A program made the position numbers and the translations under genes. Below, piece after piece: positions 1 through 8,821 of a DNA stretch of 58,746 nt (position 1 is its first letter; each line of letters opens with the position of its first letter). The notes beneath the pieces were generated by a model, which was given only the letters and a program-made list of their open reading frames with translations, did not search any database and was not told the DNA's origin. Source of the stretch: Neobacillus niacini NBRC 15566 (GTDB lineage Bacteria > Bacillota > Bacilli > Bacillales > Cytobacillaceae); assembly GCF_001591505.1 (NCBI RefSeq), contig NZ_BCVA01000039.1, positions 1 through 58,746 of the forward strand, given 5' to 3'.

Positions 1-111
1 TAGAAGAAGAGAAATGTCCTTCAGCAGGTTGAGACAAATTTCCTATTGGGTGAAATTACTAGAAACGATATGATAGAATTAACTAATTTTTACAAGAGGG
101 GGAAGGAGAGA

Positions 112-2892
112 ATGAAGAAGGGATTCCATTTCAACATCCAAACGAAAATGATTGCAGGCTATGTATTCATTTTGGTTTGCTTAGTCGTCTCCCTGCTGAT
201 CATCATGGATCGGATGTCGGCTCTGCAAAAAGAGATTGATTTCATATCGCAGCATGATATAGAGGTTCACAATTTGGCAAATCAGATTCAAAAAAATGTC
301 TTAGATATAGAAACAGGTATGAGAGGCTATGTCATTACAGGTAATGTGGAGTATCTCGAGCCTTACAATATAGCTAGCCGAAACTGGCTCGACAACTACA
401 ATACACTTCATTCCCTGCTGGGGGATAATGGGACGCAGCAGCGGCGTTTAGAAGAAATGAAACCGCTGATACTAAACTGGATTACCGGTTCTGCCGAATA
501 TGCTGTCAATCAAAAAAAGGAAAATAACCAGGCGGCATTAGACGAGTATTTTAATAAGAACAAAGGTAAAAAAATGACAGACGAACTCCGGGCACATTTT
601 GAGTCCTTCCTTGAAAATCAAAAGGACATGACAAATAAGCGTGTGGAGAAGTTGAATCAGGAGAATAACAATTTAAAAATCTCGTTGTATGGCCTTATCA
701 TAGTGGTAACCTTGATTACGATTGCTACTGCGGTATTCCTGTCCAATTCAATTGTCAACACGATTAAGCAGGTTGTTCGGACTATTAAAAGTGTTACAGA
801 TTCAAGGGAGACCGAAGTGGACCTTTCCACTAGAATTGAGGTCAACACATATGATGAAACCCGGGAACTCGCGGAAGCGATGAACGAACTTCTCAGCAAT
901 CTTGAGAAACATAATTGGATTCAGAAAAGCGTAGCGGAAATCTCAACCATGTACCAAGGAATGACAGACCTGACAGAATTAACACATGCCTTTATCTCCA
1001 AGATTACTCCTATGCTTGGAGGTGTCTATGGTGTGGTTTACCTGCGCAGGAATCAAGGAAGCGAAGTTCGTTACGTGAAAGAGGCTGGTTATGCCATTGT
1101 TTCAAAGGAAAGGACTGCGGAGAGTTTCCGGTTAGGAGAAGGGTTAATTGGCCAGGCAGCAATGGATAAAAGAATTTTCCTGATCGATAAGCTGCCAGAG
1201 GAACATTTTAAAGTGGCGTCGGGGTTAGGTCAATCTTCACCAAAGAATCTTTTGGTTGCGCCCATTTTAGTAGATGGCAGGGTAGAAGCAGTAGTGGAGT
1301 TCGCTTCGTTTCAACCGTTTATGTCGCAGCATCTTACTTTATTGGACTTGCTTCAAGATAAGTTCGGTTCTGCGATTACCAATGTGGCCGGACGGATGGA
1401 GGTAGAAAGGCTGCTAGGGGAATCACAGGTGTTAACTGAAGAGCTCCAGGCGCAATCAGAGGAACTTCAAGCCCAATCTGAAGAATTGCAAATGCAGCAG
1501 GAACAATTGCGGATTACCAATGAATATTTAGAAGAACAGAAGCAGTACGCTGAACAAAGGGCGTACGACCTGAAAAAAGCGAAGGATGAACTAGAAGACT
1601 ATTCAAGGAAACTGCAGATGAGCTCGCAGTATAAAACGGATTTCCTTGCGAATATGTCACACGAGCTGCGCACGCCATTAAACAGTATTCTGATTCTGTC
1701 GCAAATGCTGATGGAAAATGAAGAGGAATTGGATGGATCAGAAGTGAAGGAGTCCTCCCGTGTTATTTACACAGCAGGAAGTGACTTACTGCGGTTAATT
1801 GATGATATTCTTGATTTATCAAAAATTGAAGCAGGAAAAATTGAAATTTTAACAGATGAAGTTAACGTAACGGAAATTCCACAAATGATGAAGAACATGT
1901 TTGCCCCTGTTGCCGCCAAAAAGAATCTGACCTTTAAGGTGCATACAGATTCAAATGTACCTTCTGTGATCACGACAGACGGGCAGCGTTTGCAGCAAAT
2001 TTGGAAGAATTTATTATCCAATGCTTTTAAGTTTACGGAACAAGGTTCTGTAACAGTAAGTATTGAACTAGCTGAAAGAGAAAAGGTTGAGGAACATTTG
2101 CCTGGCTTGGATGAAGAGGAATTGGTGCTGGCCATCTCTGTGAGTGATACAGGAATTGGAATTGCTCGGGAGAAACAGCAAATTATCTTCGAGGCGTTTC
2201 AACAGGTGGATGGTACAACCAATCGGCAGTATGGCGGGACTGGTTTAGGGTTATCGATATGCCGTGAGTTTACCCGTTTGCTTGGCGGTGCGATTACGCT
2301 TCAAAGTGAGCCGCAAAAAGGAAGTACGTTTACACTATATGTTCCTTGCAGTCTGGAGTCTATGGAATATTCCCTTCCGTTTGATTCACAACAGGCGCTC
2401 GAGGAAGTGGCTGCAAGTGTGAGCGGAATGACGGAGGAACAGGAAATGTCCATAGAGGAGGAAGAAACGCCTGAGGAAGAAGAAGCGACAGATGACCGGT
2501 TTTTTAAAGGAAAGAAAGTCCTGTTGGTAGAAGATGATCGCCGGAATGTATTTGCACTTGTTACTGCTCTAGAGAAGAAGGGTGTGAAGGTCCAAGTTGC
2601 GGAAAACGGCAAGCGGGCGATCGAATTTTTACAAGAACAGGGAGACTTTGACCTCGTTTTCATGGATATCATGATGCCGGTGATGGGCGGCTATGAAGCG
2701 ATGAAAATGATCAGGCAGGAGTTGGAGTTGGAAAGACTGCCGATTATAGCGCTCACGGCCAAGGCAATGAAAGGTGAACGTGACAAGTGTATGGAAGCCG
2801 GTGCTTCCGATTATATTATGAAACCATTAAATATCAATCAGTTATTCTCGTTAATGCGGGTATGGCTGACCGAGCAGGTGAATGAAGATTGA
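112..2892 (+). CDS. Hybrid sensor histidine kinase (CHASE3-HAMP-GAF-HisKA-HATPase-REC)
   Basis: Membrane sensor kinase that should autophosphorylate on His and pass phosphate to its own receiver. I start at ATG 112, preceded by GGGGGAAGGAG; an upstream in-frame TTG at 46 has no comparable ribosome site. Residues (926-aa form): TM1 about 13-33; extracytoplasmic CHASE3-like helices with ETGMRGYVITG; TM2 about 192-211; HAMP; GAF about 275-425; a coiled coil built on EELQAQS heptads about 440-505; phospho-acceptor H517 in SHELRTP; ATPase N box (NLLSNAFKF), DTGIGI and GGTGLGLSI; an acidic linker; REC about 801-922 with D852 in FMDIMMP. The stop codon overlaps the next gene's TTG. The domain set and CheR partner resemble chemosensory-like signalling operons; any missing partner (for example CheB) would lie upstream of the window. 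The signal is unknown. Confidence 0.9.
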   Translation: MKKGFHFNIQTKMIAGYVFILVCLVVSLLIIMDRMSALQKEIDFISQHDIEVHNLANQIQKNVLDIETGMRGYVITGNVEYLEPYNIASRNWLDNYNTLHSLLGDNGTQQRRLEEMKPLILNWITGSAEYAVNQKKENNQAALDEYFNKNKGKKMTDELRAHFESFLENQKDMTNKRVEKLNQENNNLKISLYGLIIVVTLITIATAVFLSNSIVNTIKQVVRTIKSVTDSRETEVDLSTRIEVNTYDETRELAEAMNELLSNLEKHNWIQKSVAEISTMYQGMTDLTELTHAFISKITPMLGGVYGVVYLRRNQGSEVRYVKEAGYAIVSKERTAESFRLGEGLIGQAAMDKRIFLIDKLPEEHFKVASGLGQSSPKNLLVAPILVDGRVEAVVEFASFQPFMSQHLTLLDLLQDKFGSAITNVAGRMEVERLLGESQVLTEELQAQSEELQAQSEELQMQQEQLRITNEYLEEQKQYAEQRAYDLKKAKDELEDYSRKLQMSSQYKTDFLANMSHELRTPLNSILILSQMLMENEEELDGSEVKESSRVIYTAGSDLLRLIDDILDLSKIEAGKIEILTDEVNVTEIPQMMKNMFAPVAAKKNLTFKVHTDSNVPSVITTDGQRLQQIWKNLLSNAFKFTEQGSVTVSIELAEREKVEEHLPGLDEEELVLAISVSDTGIGIAREKQQIIFEAFQQVDGTTNRQYGGTGLGLSICREFTRLLGGAITLQSEPQKGSTFTLYVPCSLESMEYSLPFDSQQALEEVAASVSGMTEEQEMSIEEEETPEEEEATDDRFFKGKKVLLVEDDRRNVFALVTALEKKGVKVQVAENGKRAIEFLQEQGDFDLVFMDIMMPVMGGYEAMKMIRQELELERLPIIALTAKAMKGERDKCMEAGASDYIMKPLNINQLFSLMRVWLTEQVNED

Positions 2893-3761
2893 ACGAAACA
2901 ACCAGAGAGATCGTAACAAATATCAATCTACTAGAGCCAAATGAGCTTCAGGAAATCGAAATTAAATTGCTGCTTGAGGGCTTATATCAAATGTATGGAT
3001 ATGACTTTCGGGGCTATGTCCGCGGTTCGATTGGCAGGAGGATACTGAACCGGATGAAAGCGGAGAGGCTGCCAACCATTACTGCTTTATTGGAAAAAGT
3101 GCTCCATGAACCGGGGGTTCTGGAGCGGCTGTTAAATGATTTTTCTATTCGGATGACGGAAATGTACCGAGACCCTAGTTTTTTTGCCGCATTTCGGAAT
3201 GAAGTGGTGCCTTTACTTCGGGAGCTTCCGGAGATTAGAATATGGCATGCGGGCTGCGCTACGGGTGAGGAGGTTTACTCGATGGCGATCCTGCTGCAGG
3301 AGGAAGACCTTTGGAAAAAAGCGAAAATCTACGCAACCGACATGAATGAAAAAGCTTTGATGGCTGCAGAAAAGGGAGCGTTCCCGCTAAAAAAGATGCA
3401 GCAATATACGAAAAATTACTTGAAAGCGGGTGGGAAAATGGCGTTTTCAGAGTACTATTCCACGGACCACCAGTTTGCTTATTTTTCGCCCAACTTGACC
3501 GAGAAACTCACCTTTGCTCAGCACAATTTGGTGAGTGACAGCTCGTTTAACGAATTTCATGTAATACTATGCCGCAATGTCATGATCTATTTTGATAACA
3601 CCCTGCAGCAGCAGGTTCATGGCCTATTCTATGATAGCCTTGCTGACGGTGGATTCATTGGTCTAGGAAGTAAAGAATCGATCTTAGGTATGCCGAAGGG
3701 TATGAAGTATGTAGAATTTAATTCAAGTGAAAAGATTTATCGGAAAAAAGTAGATGCCTGA
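2889..3761 (+). CDS. CheR-type protein-glutamate methyltransferase
   Basis: SAM-dependent methyltransferase of the CheR family, which methylates glutamates of chemoreceptors or related proteins. Residues show an N-terminal helical CheR domain (YGYDFRGYVRGSIGRRI), the MYRDPSFF segment, the SAM loop WHAGCATGEEVYSMAI, an acidic loop DMNEKAL and the CRNVMIYFD motif. The TTG start overlaps the kinase stop by 4 bp with AGGTG upstream, so translation is coupled. The stop codon lies inside a strong terminator hairpin. No methyl-accepting protein is visible nearby, so its target may be the kinase or another protein (inference). Confidence 0.9.
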   Translation: MNETTREIVTNINLLEPNELQEIEIKLLLEGLYQMYGYDFRGYVRGSIGRRILNRMKAERLPTITALLEKVLHEPGVLERLLNDFSIRMTEMYRDPSFFAAFRNEVVPLLRELPEIRIWHAGCATGEEVYSMAILLQEEDLWKKAKIYATDMNEKALMAAEKGAFPLKKMQQYTKNYLKAGGKMAFSEYYSTDHQFAYFSPNLTEKLTFAQHNLVSDSSFNEFHVILCRNVMIYFDNTLQQQVHGLFYDSLADGGFIGLGSKESILGMPKGMKYVEFNSSEKIYRKKVDA

Positions 3762-3783
3762 GCGTAGTCAGGCATCTTTTTTA
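3752..3783 (+). terminator. Intrinsic terminator after cheR-like gene
   Basis: AGATGCCTGA pairs with TCAGGCATCT and is followed by a T run. The 5' arm includes the cheR stop codon. Confidence 0.85.
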
Positions 3784-3840
3784 TGTTTGATAGAGTGCTT
3801 GGAAGGGTATTTCAATGTTAAAAGACTGTGAGGGAACAGG

Positions 3841-5337
3841 ATGAAAATAAGAATCGAGATTTTCTTTGTCATAATGATGGTTTTCTTCTGCTGGATGGTT
3901 CTTTTTACAAGATTCCCTTTTTGGTGGAAAGCAATCGGTATGGGGGTGTATGCAGCGATTATACTTTACAGTGTAGGAGAGTTATGGCTGCAGAATCGTC
4001 CAGTACCGAGAACTCTTTTATGGACATGCTTGTTAATTTTACTGCCGGTTGCAGGCTATATTTTCTACATATATTCGGGGCAAATGCTATTTAAAGGGGA
4101 ACTTTTTCAAAGCAAGCGTGCAAGTGACCGCGAGTTGTTCGAGGCACTCGGAAAACGCAAGCGGCCTAATGTGCTCTCCGCGCTCAATGATCACCAACGA
4201 GGTTTTGTCAGCTATCTCGAACGAGTGACGTTAACCAACCAAAGCCAGAATACGAGGACCAAAATTTTGCAAAACGGGGAAATAACCTTTCTTGAGGTGA
4301 AACAGAAGTTAAAGGAAGCGAAGGACTTTATTCATTTAGAGTATTATATTTTTCGTTATGATCGGCTGGGGCAGGAGCTGATGGAGATATTGACTGCTAA
4401 AGTAAAGGAAGGAGTAGAAGTCAGGCTGATATACGACGCATTTGGAAGTTTTGCCCTTTCCGAACAGGATAAAAGGAAAATGGCGGAATCCGGGATTCAG
4501 ATTCAACCTTTTCTGCCGCTGATATCCGGTTGGTTTACGCAAAAGTTTAATTTTCGTAATCATCGAAAAATTATTGTGATCGACGGAAAAATTGGATTTG
4601 TCGGCGGGTTGAATGTGGGAGTGGAATACCTTGGTGAGGATGAAAGGTTTGGTTTTTGGTGTGATACGCATGTGTTGCTGGAAGGGGAAGCCGTCCAGAC
4701 ACTACATGCCGTTTTTTTATTAGATTGGAAATATGTTTGCGGAGAAGCTTTGTTTGAAGACTCCCGCTACCTGCAGCCAGTTTCTTTAGCAGGGAATGGT
4801 CTCGTCCACGTGGTCGCTACTGGACCCGAAACTCGAGACATGGGGGATCACTTTTATGCGATGATTTCGAGTGCAACCGAATCGATTTGGATTGCGACTC
4901 CCTACTTTATTCCAAGCCAGACTATTATGACTGCGCTTCGGGTAGCCGCAAAAAAGGGCATTCAAGTGAGGCTCATGGTGCCTGAGAGCAATGATAGTTT
5001 TCTAACCCAATATGCCACCCAATCTTACTTTCCCGACCTTCTTCGTGCTGGAATTGAGATTTACACTTACCAAAAAGGCTTCTTACATAAAAAAGTAATC
5101 ATTGTTGATGGCGACATGGCCACGATTGGAACCGCGAATATGGACCAGCGCAGTTTTCATTTGAATTTTGAAGTGAATTTGTTTTTAACAGACACTGACA
5201 GCATTGACGACCTTGTGAGTCATTTTGAAGAGGATCTTAAGGAATGCAAGCGGGTAAGGCCGGTTGCCTTTTACAAGAGGGGAATAGGGGTTAAATGGAA
5301 GGAATCTTTTTCGCGGTTGTTTTCGGGGGTGCTTTAG
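3841..5337 (+). CDS. cls: Cardiolipin synthase (two HKD phospholipase D motifs)
   Basis: Joins two phosphatidylglycerol molecules into cardiolipin plus glycerol at the membrane. 498 aa, the usual length. Two N-terminal membrane helices (about 6-24 and 31-50, with a further hydrophobic stretch 60-80) precede two phospholipase D domains. Catalytic HxKxxxxD motifs are H241-K243-D248 and H416-K418-D423, both intact and followed by the GG/N context of the family. ATG start with GAGGG upstream. It is monocistronic, between a terminator and a large repeat cluster. Which of several Bacillus cls paralogues it matches cannot be told by eye. Confidence 0.92.
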   Translation: MKIRIEIFFVIMMVFFCWMVLFTRFPFWWKAIGMGVYAAIILYSVGELWLQNRPVPRTLLWTCLLILLPVAGYIFYIYSGQMLFKGELFQSKRASDRELFEALGKRKRPNVLSALNDHQRGFVSYLERVTLTNQSQNTRTKILQNGEITFLEVKQKLKEAKDFIHLEYYIFRYDRLGQELMEILTAKVKEGVEVRLIYDAFGSFALSEQDKRKMAESGIQIQPFLPLISGWFTQKFNFRNHRKIIVIDGKIGFVGGLNVGVEYLGEDERFGFWCDTHVLLEGEAVQTLHAVFLLDWKYVCGEALFEDSRYLQPVSLAGNGLVHVVATGPETRDMGDHFYAMISSATESIWIATPYFIPSQTIMTALRVAAKKGIQVRLMVPESNDSFLTQYATQSYFPDLLRAGIEIYTYQKGFLHKKVIIVDGDMATIGTANMDQRSFHLNFEVNLFLTDTDSIDDLVSHFEEDLKECKRVRPVAFYKRGIGVKWKESFSRLFSGVL

Positions 5338-6020
5338 TTTGTGGCGGATTTCTTTGGGGAGTCCGCTGATTCCTTTGGTGAGTGGGGTACCTGCCAAAAT
5401 GTGGTCTTTATCTGCGGATTTTGTTTGCTTACCTGCATAGAATGCTGTTTACCTGCATTTTTCCTTAGTTTATCTGCCTAATAAGTTGAGTGACCAAACT
5501 CGACATTGAAAAAGCCAGGCTGCGGCCTGGCCTTAGGTATTATATTTTCCTATATTTGGATATTTGTCTCGGAATTAAGCGTTGCTTTTAGAATGGGGCG
5601 TGTTTTTTTAGTTCCCTTTTTTATAGAGAATTCTTTTACCTGCCAAAATGTGTTCTTTATCTGCGGATTTTGTTTGCTTACCTGCATTTTTTCTTAGTTT
5701 ATCTGCCTAATAAGTTGAGTGACCAAACTCGACATTGAAAAAGCCAGGCTGCGACCTGGCTTAGGTATTGTATTTTTCTATATTTGAATATTTATCTCAG
5801 AATTAAGCGTTGCTTTAAGAATGGGGCTTGTTTTTTAGTTCCCCTTTTTATAGAGAATTCTTTTATCTGCCAAAATGTGTTCTTCACCTGCGGATCCCAG
5901 AAGCTTACCTGCCATTTTCACCCATTAACCTGCCAAATTCCTTAGTTTATCTGCCTAACCAATTCAGCGGCCATCAACCCTAAAACCCTCGAGCTGCAAC
6001 CTAACCCTGATTCTATACAG
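5338..6020 (-). repeat. Phased-heptamer repeat cluster 1 (three units, CAGGTAA on minus strand)
   Basis: About 680 bp without a credible gene. Read on the plus strand, the heptamer TTACCTG (variants TTATCTG, TCACCTG, TAACCTG) starts at 5387, 5408, 5429, 5449, 5470 (unit 1); 5636, 5657, 5678, 5699 (unit 2, one box missing); 5863, 5884, 5905, 5926, 5947 (unit 3). Steps are 20-21 bp. Hairpins GCCAGGC/GCCTGGC lie at 5514-5531 and 5743-5761, with a T run on the minus strand. On the minus strand the cluster follows the GlsB-like gene and its terminator. Confidence 0.9.
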
Positions 6021-6021
6021 C

Positions 6022-6056
6022 AAAAAAGAAGACTGCATCCTATGCAGTCTTCTTTT
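6022..6056 (-). terminator. Strong hairpin terminator of the GlsB-like gene
   Basis: A 15-bp perfect stem (AAAAGAAGACTGCAT with its complement) and 3-nt loop, with A and T runs on both sides, so it can act in either direction. Confidence 0.85.
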
Positions 6057-6064
6057 GGTCTATA

Positions 6065-6316
6065 TTACGCTTTTCGTCTAATCATTTTCAAGATGACGCT
6101 CAGGATTAGAACAAAGACAATGGCGCCGAGAAGGGCTGGTAAGATATAAAACCCTCCAATGACAGGTCCCCAGCCGCCTAAAGCGGATCCAATCCAGGCA
6201 CCGATGAACCCTGCAATAATATTACCAATTACTCCACCTGGAACATCACGCCCCAGAATAAGTCCGGCCAACCAGCCGATAATTCCTCCAATAATTAATG
6301 ACCAAATAAATCCCAT
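6065..6316 (-). CDS. GlsB/YeaQ/YmgE family small membrane protein
   Basis: 83-aa integral membrane protein of the transglycosylase-associated/GlsB family, associated with general stress in Gram-positive bacteria. Three hydrophobic Gly-rich helices are visible: residues 3-22, 29-50 and 56-78, with the family signature IIGGIIGWLAGLI and Gly-zipper GNIIAGFIGAWIGSALGG, then a basic tail. SD GGAGAG lies 7 nt before ATG. Neighbours (IDEAL protein, YflT-like) also look stress-related. Biochemical function of the family is not settled. Confidence 0.88.
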   Translation of the reverse strand: MGFIWSLIIGGIIGWLAGLILGRDVPGGVIGNIIAGFIGAWIGSALGGWGPVIGGFYILPALLGAIVFVLILSVILKMIRRKA

Positions 6317-6384
6317 GAAAATCTCTCCTTTCTGTTTTTCATCAAGCTATGGTTAGTAAATACCCGGTATCACATCAGTTAAAC

Positions 6385-6594
6385 CTAGTAGTGAAAAAAC
6401 TTATTACGATTTTGCGCCAAACGCTCCTTTACACTCGTCTCGGGTGTGTTCATTCGTGTTTCCAAGTAACGCTGACAAACCTTTAATTCAAAGGATAATC
6501 GATTAAATGCTTCCTGATCCCGCTCATCCAGACACTGATCGATTCTTCGTTTTAACAAACTGATTTTTGTAATTAACTCTGCTTTATTCCTCAT
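6385..6594 (-). CDS. Small IDEAL-domain protein
   Basis: 69 aa from ATG 6594, which has GGAGGGG 6 nt upstream; a longer reading frame back to 6729 lacks this support. Residues about 10-35 read LKRRIDQCLDERDQEAFNRL, close to the IDEAL domain pattern of small Bacillus proteins (family knowledge). Otherwise helical and charged, with no membrane segment. Divergent from the YflT-like gene and sharing its short upstream region. Function unknown. Confidence 0.72.
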   Translation of the reverse strand: MRNKAELITKISLLKRRIDQCLDERDQEAFNRLSFELKVCQRYLETRMNTPETSVKERLAQNRNKFFHY

Positions 6595-6681
6595 ATTACC
6601 CCTCCAGTTATGCTTTTTTTTAACTGAAGGGTATATACCCCAATATTTAACCATTAAAACTAATGGAATTTTTAATAAATA

Positions 6682-6707
6682 GGTTTGGTGATGTGGTAGA
6701 GGGGTTA
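6682..6707 (+). promoter_or_regulatory. Possible sigma-B type promoter for the YflT-like gene
   Basis: GGTTTGG at 6682-6688 and GGGTTA at 6702-6707, 13 nt apart, resemble the sigma-B pattern GTTTAA-N12-15-GGGTAT. Supported by the stress-protein identity of the gene, but both boxes deviate from consensus. Confidence 0.4.
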
Positions 6708-6765
6708 TATAACTGGTACAAGCTGACACATCAGCTAGAAAAATAACACTTGAGGAGGAATCAAC

Positions 6766-7092
6766 ATGGAAAACGTAAAGATTGTGGAAAATGGAGTTCA
6801 GGCTAAAAAGGAAATCGCGGACTTTATGATGGAAGGGTTCACTAAGGATGAAATTTATCTATTCGCACATGACGAGGACCGTACAGAACATCTTACAGAC
6901 GCACTGGAGATCAGCGCGGTTGGTGTTGGGGAGCAGGGAGTCTTTGAATCATTCGCCAATGTATTTCGTTCTAGGGGAGATGAACTGCGTGCGAAGTTAG
7001 AGTCACTGGGATTATCAGCCGCAGCGGCGGAGCGTTGTGAAGAACAAATGGATGATGGAAAAGTGGTTGTCGTCGCATCGAAAACGGCTTAA
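6766..7092 (+). CDS. YflT-like general stress protein (GSP17M family)
   Basis: 108-aa soluble protein of the heat-induced YflT family. The N-terminal half has the family's alpha/beta start (VKIVENGVQAKKEIADFM) followed by the DEIYLFAHDEDRT strand region; the C-terminal part is helical (RCEEQMDDGKVVVV). SD GAGGAG 8 nt before ATG. In B. subtilis relatives are sigma-B regulon members; a possible sigma-B promoter lies upstream. Molecular role unknown. Confidence 0.8.
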   Translation: MENVKIVENGVQAKKEIADFMMEGFTKDEIYLFAHDEDRTEHLTDALEISAVGVGEQGVFESFANVFRSRGDELRAKLESLGLSAAAAERCEEQMDDGKVVVVASKTA

Positions 7093-7117
7093 CTAAAAAA
7101 TAATGGGGTGAATAGTC

Positions 7118-7297
7118 ATGAAAAAGTCCAGTCAGAGTATAGAAAGATTGGAAGGTATGCGTAAACGGGCAAGGCATAATAATAGAGATAGTCAGTCACT
7201 CATGCAATATTTTAATAAACCGATTATTCACAAGGAGATACATGGGGACCGAGTTTACGTTCCGTTAAGAATCAGCAGGATTTGGAATGGAATCTAA
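7118..7297 (+). CDS. Small basic hypothetical protein (59 aa)
   Basis: ATG 7118 with GGGGTG 8 nt upstream opens a 59-codon frame: MKKSSQSIERLEGMRKR at the N-terminus, then a basic segment (ARHNNRD) and a C-terminal VYVPLRISRIWNGI. It lies 25 bp downstream of the YflT-like gene in the same direction, so probably an operon partner. It ends just before an 18-bp inverted repeat. No family recognised. Confidence 0.55.
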   Translation: MKKSSQSIERLEGMRKRARHNNRDSQSLMQYFNKPIIHKEIHGDRVYVPLRISRIWNGI

Positions 7298-7313
7298 ACG
7301 TCCACATTACTTA

Positions 7314-7365
7314 TTAACTGCCTAAACACTGATTGATCACACATAAACAGTGTTTAGGCAGTTAA
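7314..7365. repeat. 18-bp perfect inverted repeat
   Basis: TTAACTGCCTAAACACTG at 7314-7331 pairs perfectly with 7348-7365; loop 16 nt. It is not followed by a T run, so a normal intrinsic terminator is not certain; it could still end transcription of the small upstream operon or be a protein site. Confidence 0.7.
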
Positions 7366-7480
7366 TGCGTTAAAAGTTTGCTATAATAGAAACGAAACCT
7401 TTCAGGTTTTCATCCGTCAGTATTATATGCACCTACTTTATGCATAAAATTTATGCATAAAAGTGGATTTTTGCATAAAT

Positions 7481-7493
7481 GGTGACAGGCACC
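7481..7493 (+). repeat. GGTGACAGGCACC repeat overlapping the ywzB ribosome site
   Basis: One copy of the 13-bp near-palindrome. It is preceded by TTGCATAAAT, a 10-bp flank also found before the copy at 18972 (there ATTGCATAAAT), and immediately followed by the GGAGGGG Shine-Dalgarno of the next gene. Confidence 0.85.
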
Positions 7494-7504
7494 GGAGGGG
7501 GATT

Positions 7505-7753
7505 ATGGAGAATTTTGGGCAGATTGCTTTGTTGAGTATTTTTTCGCATTTGGTATTTATTGCGCTGGCGTGGTGGGCGCTGCAGTCGATTCGTTTGGAT
7601 AAGCTGCTGAAACCGAATCATGTTTTTCAAGCGCGATTATTGTATATATTGTTGGCGATTATTATTGGCTCGACGGTTAGTAACTTTTTCCTAGACTATC
7701 TTTCATGGTCAAGGCAGCTGCCGTTAATTTTACAATACATACACAATTGGTAA
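7505..7753 (+). CDS. ywzB: DUF1146 family membrane protein (YwzB)
   Basis: 82-aa membrane protein matching the YwzB/DUF1146 family in length, position before ywmB-murA and sequence (WWALQSIRLDKLLKP, IIIGSTVSNFFLDYL). Two hydrophobic helices, about 5-25 and 45-62. ATG 7505 is preceded by GGAGGGG; a longer frame from 7463 would run through the GGTGACAGGCACC repeat and is unlikely. In many bacilli it follows the ATP synthase operon; here stress genes precede it. Function unknown. Confidence 0.85.
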   Translation: MENFGQIALLSIFSHLVFIALAWWALQSIRLDKLLKPNHVFQARLLYILLAIIIGSTVSNFFLDYLSWSRQLPLILQYIHNW

Positions 7754-8042
7754 AAATTTAGGTCTTCGTACATGTATCTTTTTTGAGAAAAATTGAGTAC
7801 AATTCATTTTGTGTGAAAAAATGTGCAATCTTCAAGAAAAAGTTAACAACTTAGAAAATAGATGGATACATGTTTTAGCAAAAATGAGATTACCAATGCA
7901 AAAACTAGAACCTGTCTAATGCAGGAATGAGGTAATCTTCAAAAAGATCTTCTGTATCAAAAAGCTTGTCCAAAAGTGTCGACATTTCCCAAGTATGCTA
8001 TTCCTCCCCTTGGTAACAATGGTAGTAAGGGGGAGAGTAGAG

Positions 8043-8789
8043 ATGAAGAGAAAAACAAAGGTACTTTTTAGCATAAGTCTTATGATAATGGTTGGTTTGA
8101 TCGCGGTGCTTGGCAGTCGGTTAACGGCAGCCAGCGGTGAGCTTGATTTGGTAAAAATCGCTGACGCTTTTCAAACAGAAGATATTTTGCTCGAAGAATG
8201 GTCGTTTTATGCAAGGGAGCATTTGGTTGACCTGACTACAGAGAAAGAAGTGCAGGGCTATGTAAAGGAGCTTCAGCAAAAGTTTCCTGATTGGGATTGG
8301 TCCACAAGTAAGACCAGCGAAAAATGGGAAGTAACAGCAGTATCTCCAACTTCTAAACACCACACAGAAATGCTTCAATTGATGGCAACCCACACAAAAC
8401 AACCTGTTAATGCGTATATAGTATATAGGGTCAGCGGTAATGAGTGGAATAAGGAGATGGAGTCCTTTTTCACGAAGAATCAAGTCAAAAATAGGCTATC
8501 TGACATATTTCGAGGAAATCCAACAATTTTCTCTGGTATGAAGGGCAGCATCAGTGATAAGATGGATAAAGCTGTTCCGACTATGACAAGTGAGTTAATG
8601 GAAATTTTTGATGCAAAAGAAATCGAAGCGTTAAAAGAGGATAATTTCATGTCTGTATCGGCGAACTCGCCAATGTTTTCAAACTCCATAGCGCGGGACA
8701 TGAATTTACAAATTGGGATACGCTCCGAAGGATTGGGCGCAAAGACTACCATTGTAGTTGGCACACCAATCATTACGATTGAATATTAA
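8043..8789 (+). CDS. ywmB: YwmB family protein (TATA-box-binding-like fold)
   Basis: 248 aa from ATG 8043, with AAGGGGGAGAG upstream. N-terminal signal/anchor about residues 5-28 (VLFSISLMIMVGLIAVL), so probably exported or membrane-anchored; the rest is the conserved YwmB domain found upstream of murA in bacilli. Spacing of 32 bp to murA suggests an operon. The name refers to a structural resemblance only; no DNA-binding role is implied, and the function is unknown. Confidence 0.85.
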   Translation: MKRKTKVLFSISLMIMVGLIAVLGSRLTAASGELDLVKIADAFQTEDILLEEWSFYAREHLVDLTTEKEVQGYVKELQQKFPDWDWSTSKTSEKWEVTAVSPTSKHHTEMLQLMATHTKQPVNAYIVYRVSGNEWNKEMESFFTKNQVKNRLSDIFRGNPTIFSGMKGSISDKMDKAVPTMTSELMEIFDAKEIEALKEDNFMSVSANSPMFSNSIARDMNLQIGIRSEGLGAKTTIVVGTPIITIEY

Positions 8790-8821
8790 TATAGAGAAAA
8801 TGGACGCGGAGGGGAATACTC

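Noticed and set aside
915..1169. Small frame inside the kinase gene, and similar internal frames elsewhere
   Set aside because: Out-of-frame shadows of well-supported genes.
5506..5697. 63-codon plus-strand frame inside repeat cluster 1
   Set aside because: It follows the repeat sequence, has no ribosome site, and a similar frame appears only where repeats allow.
5387..5953. Heptamer arrays as CRISPR repeats
   Set aside because: Boxes are 7-10 bp and 20-21 bp apart, the intervals are conserved between units rather than unique spacers, and no cas gene is present.
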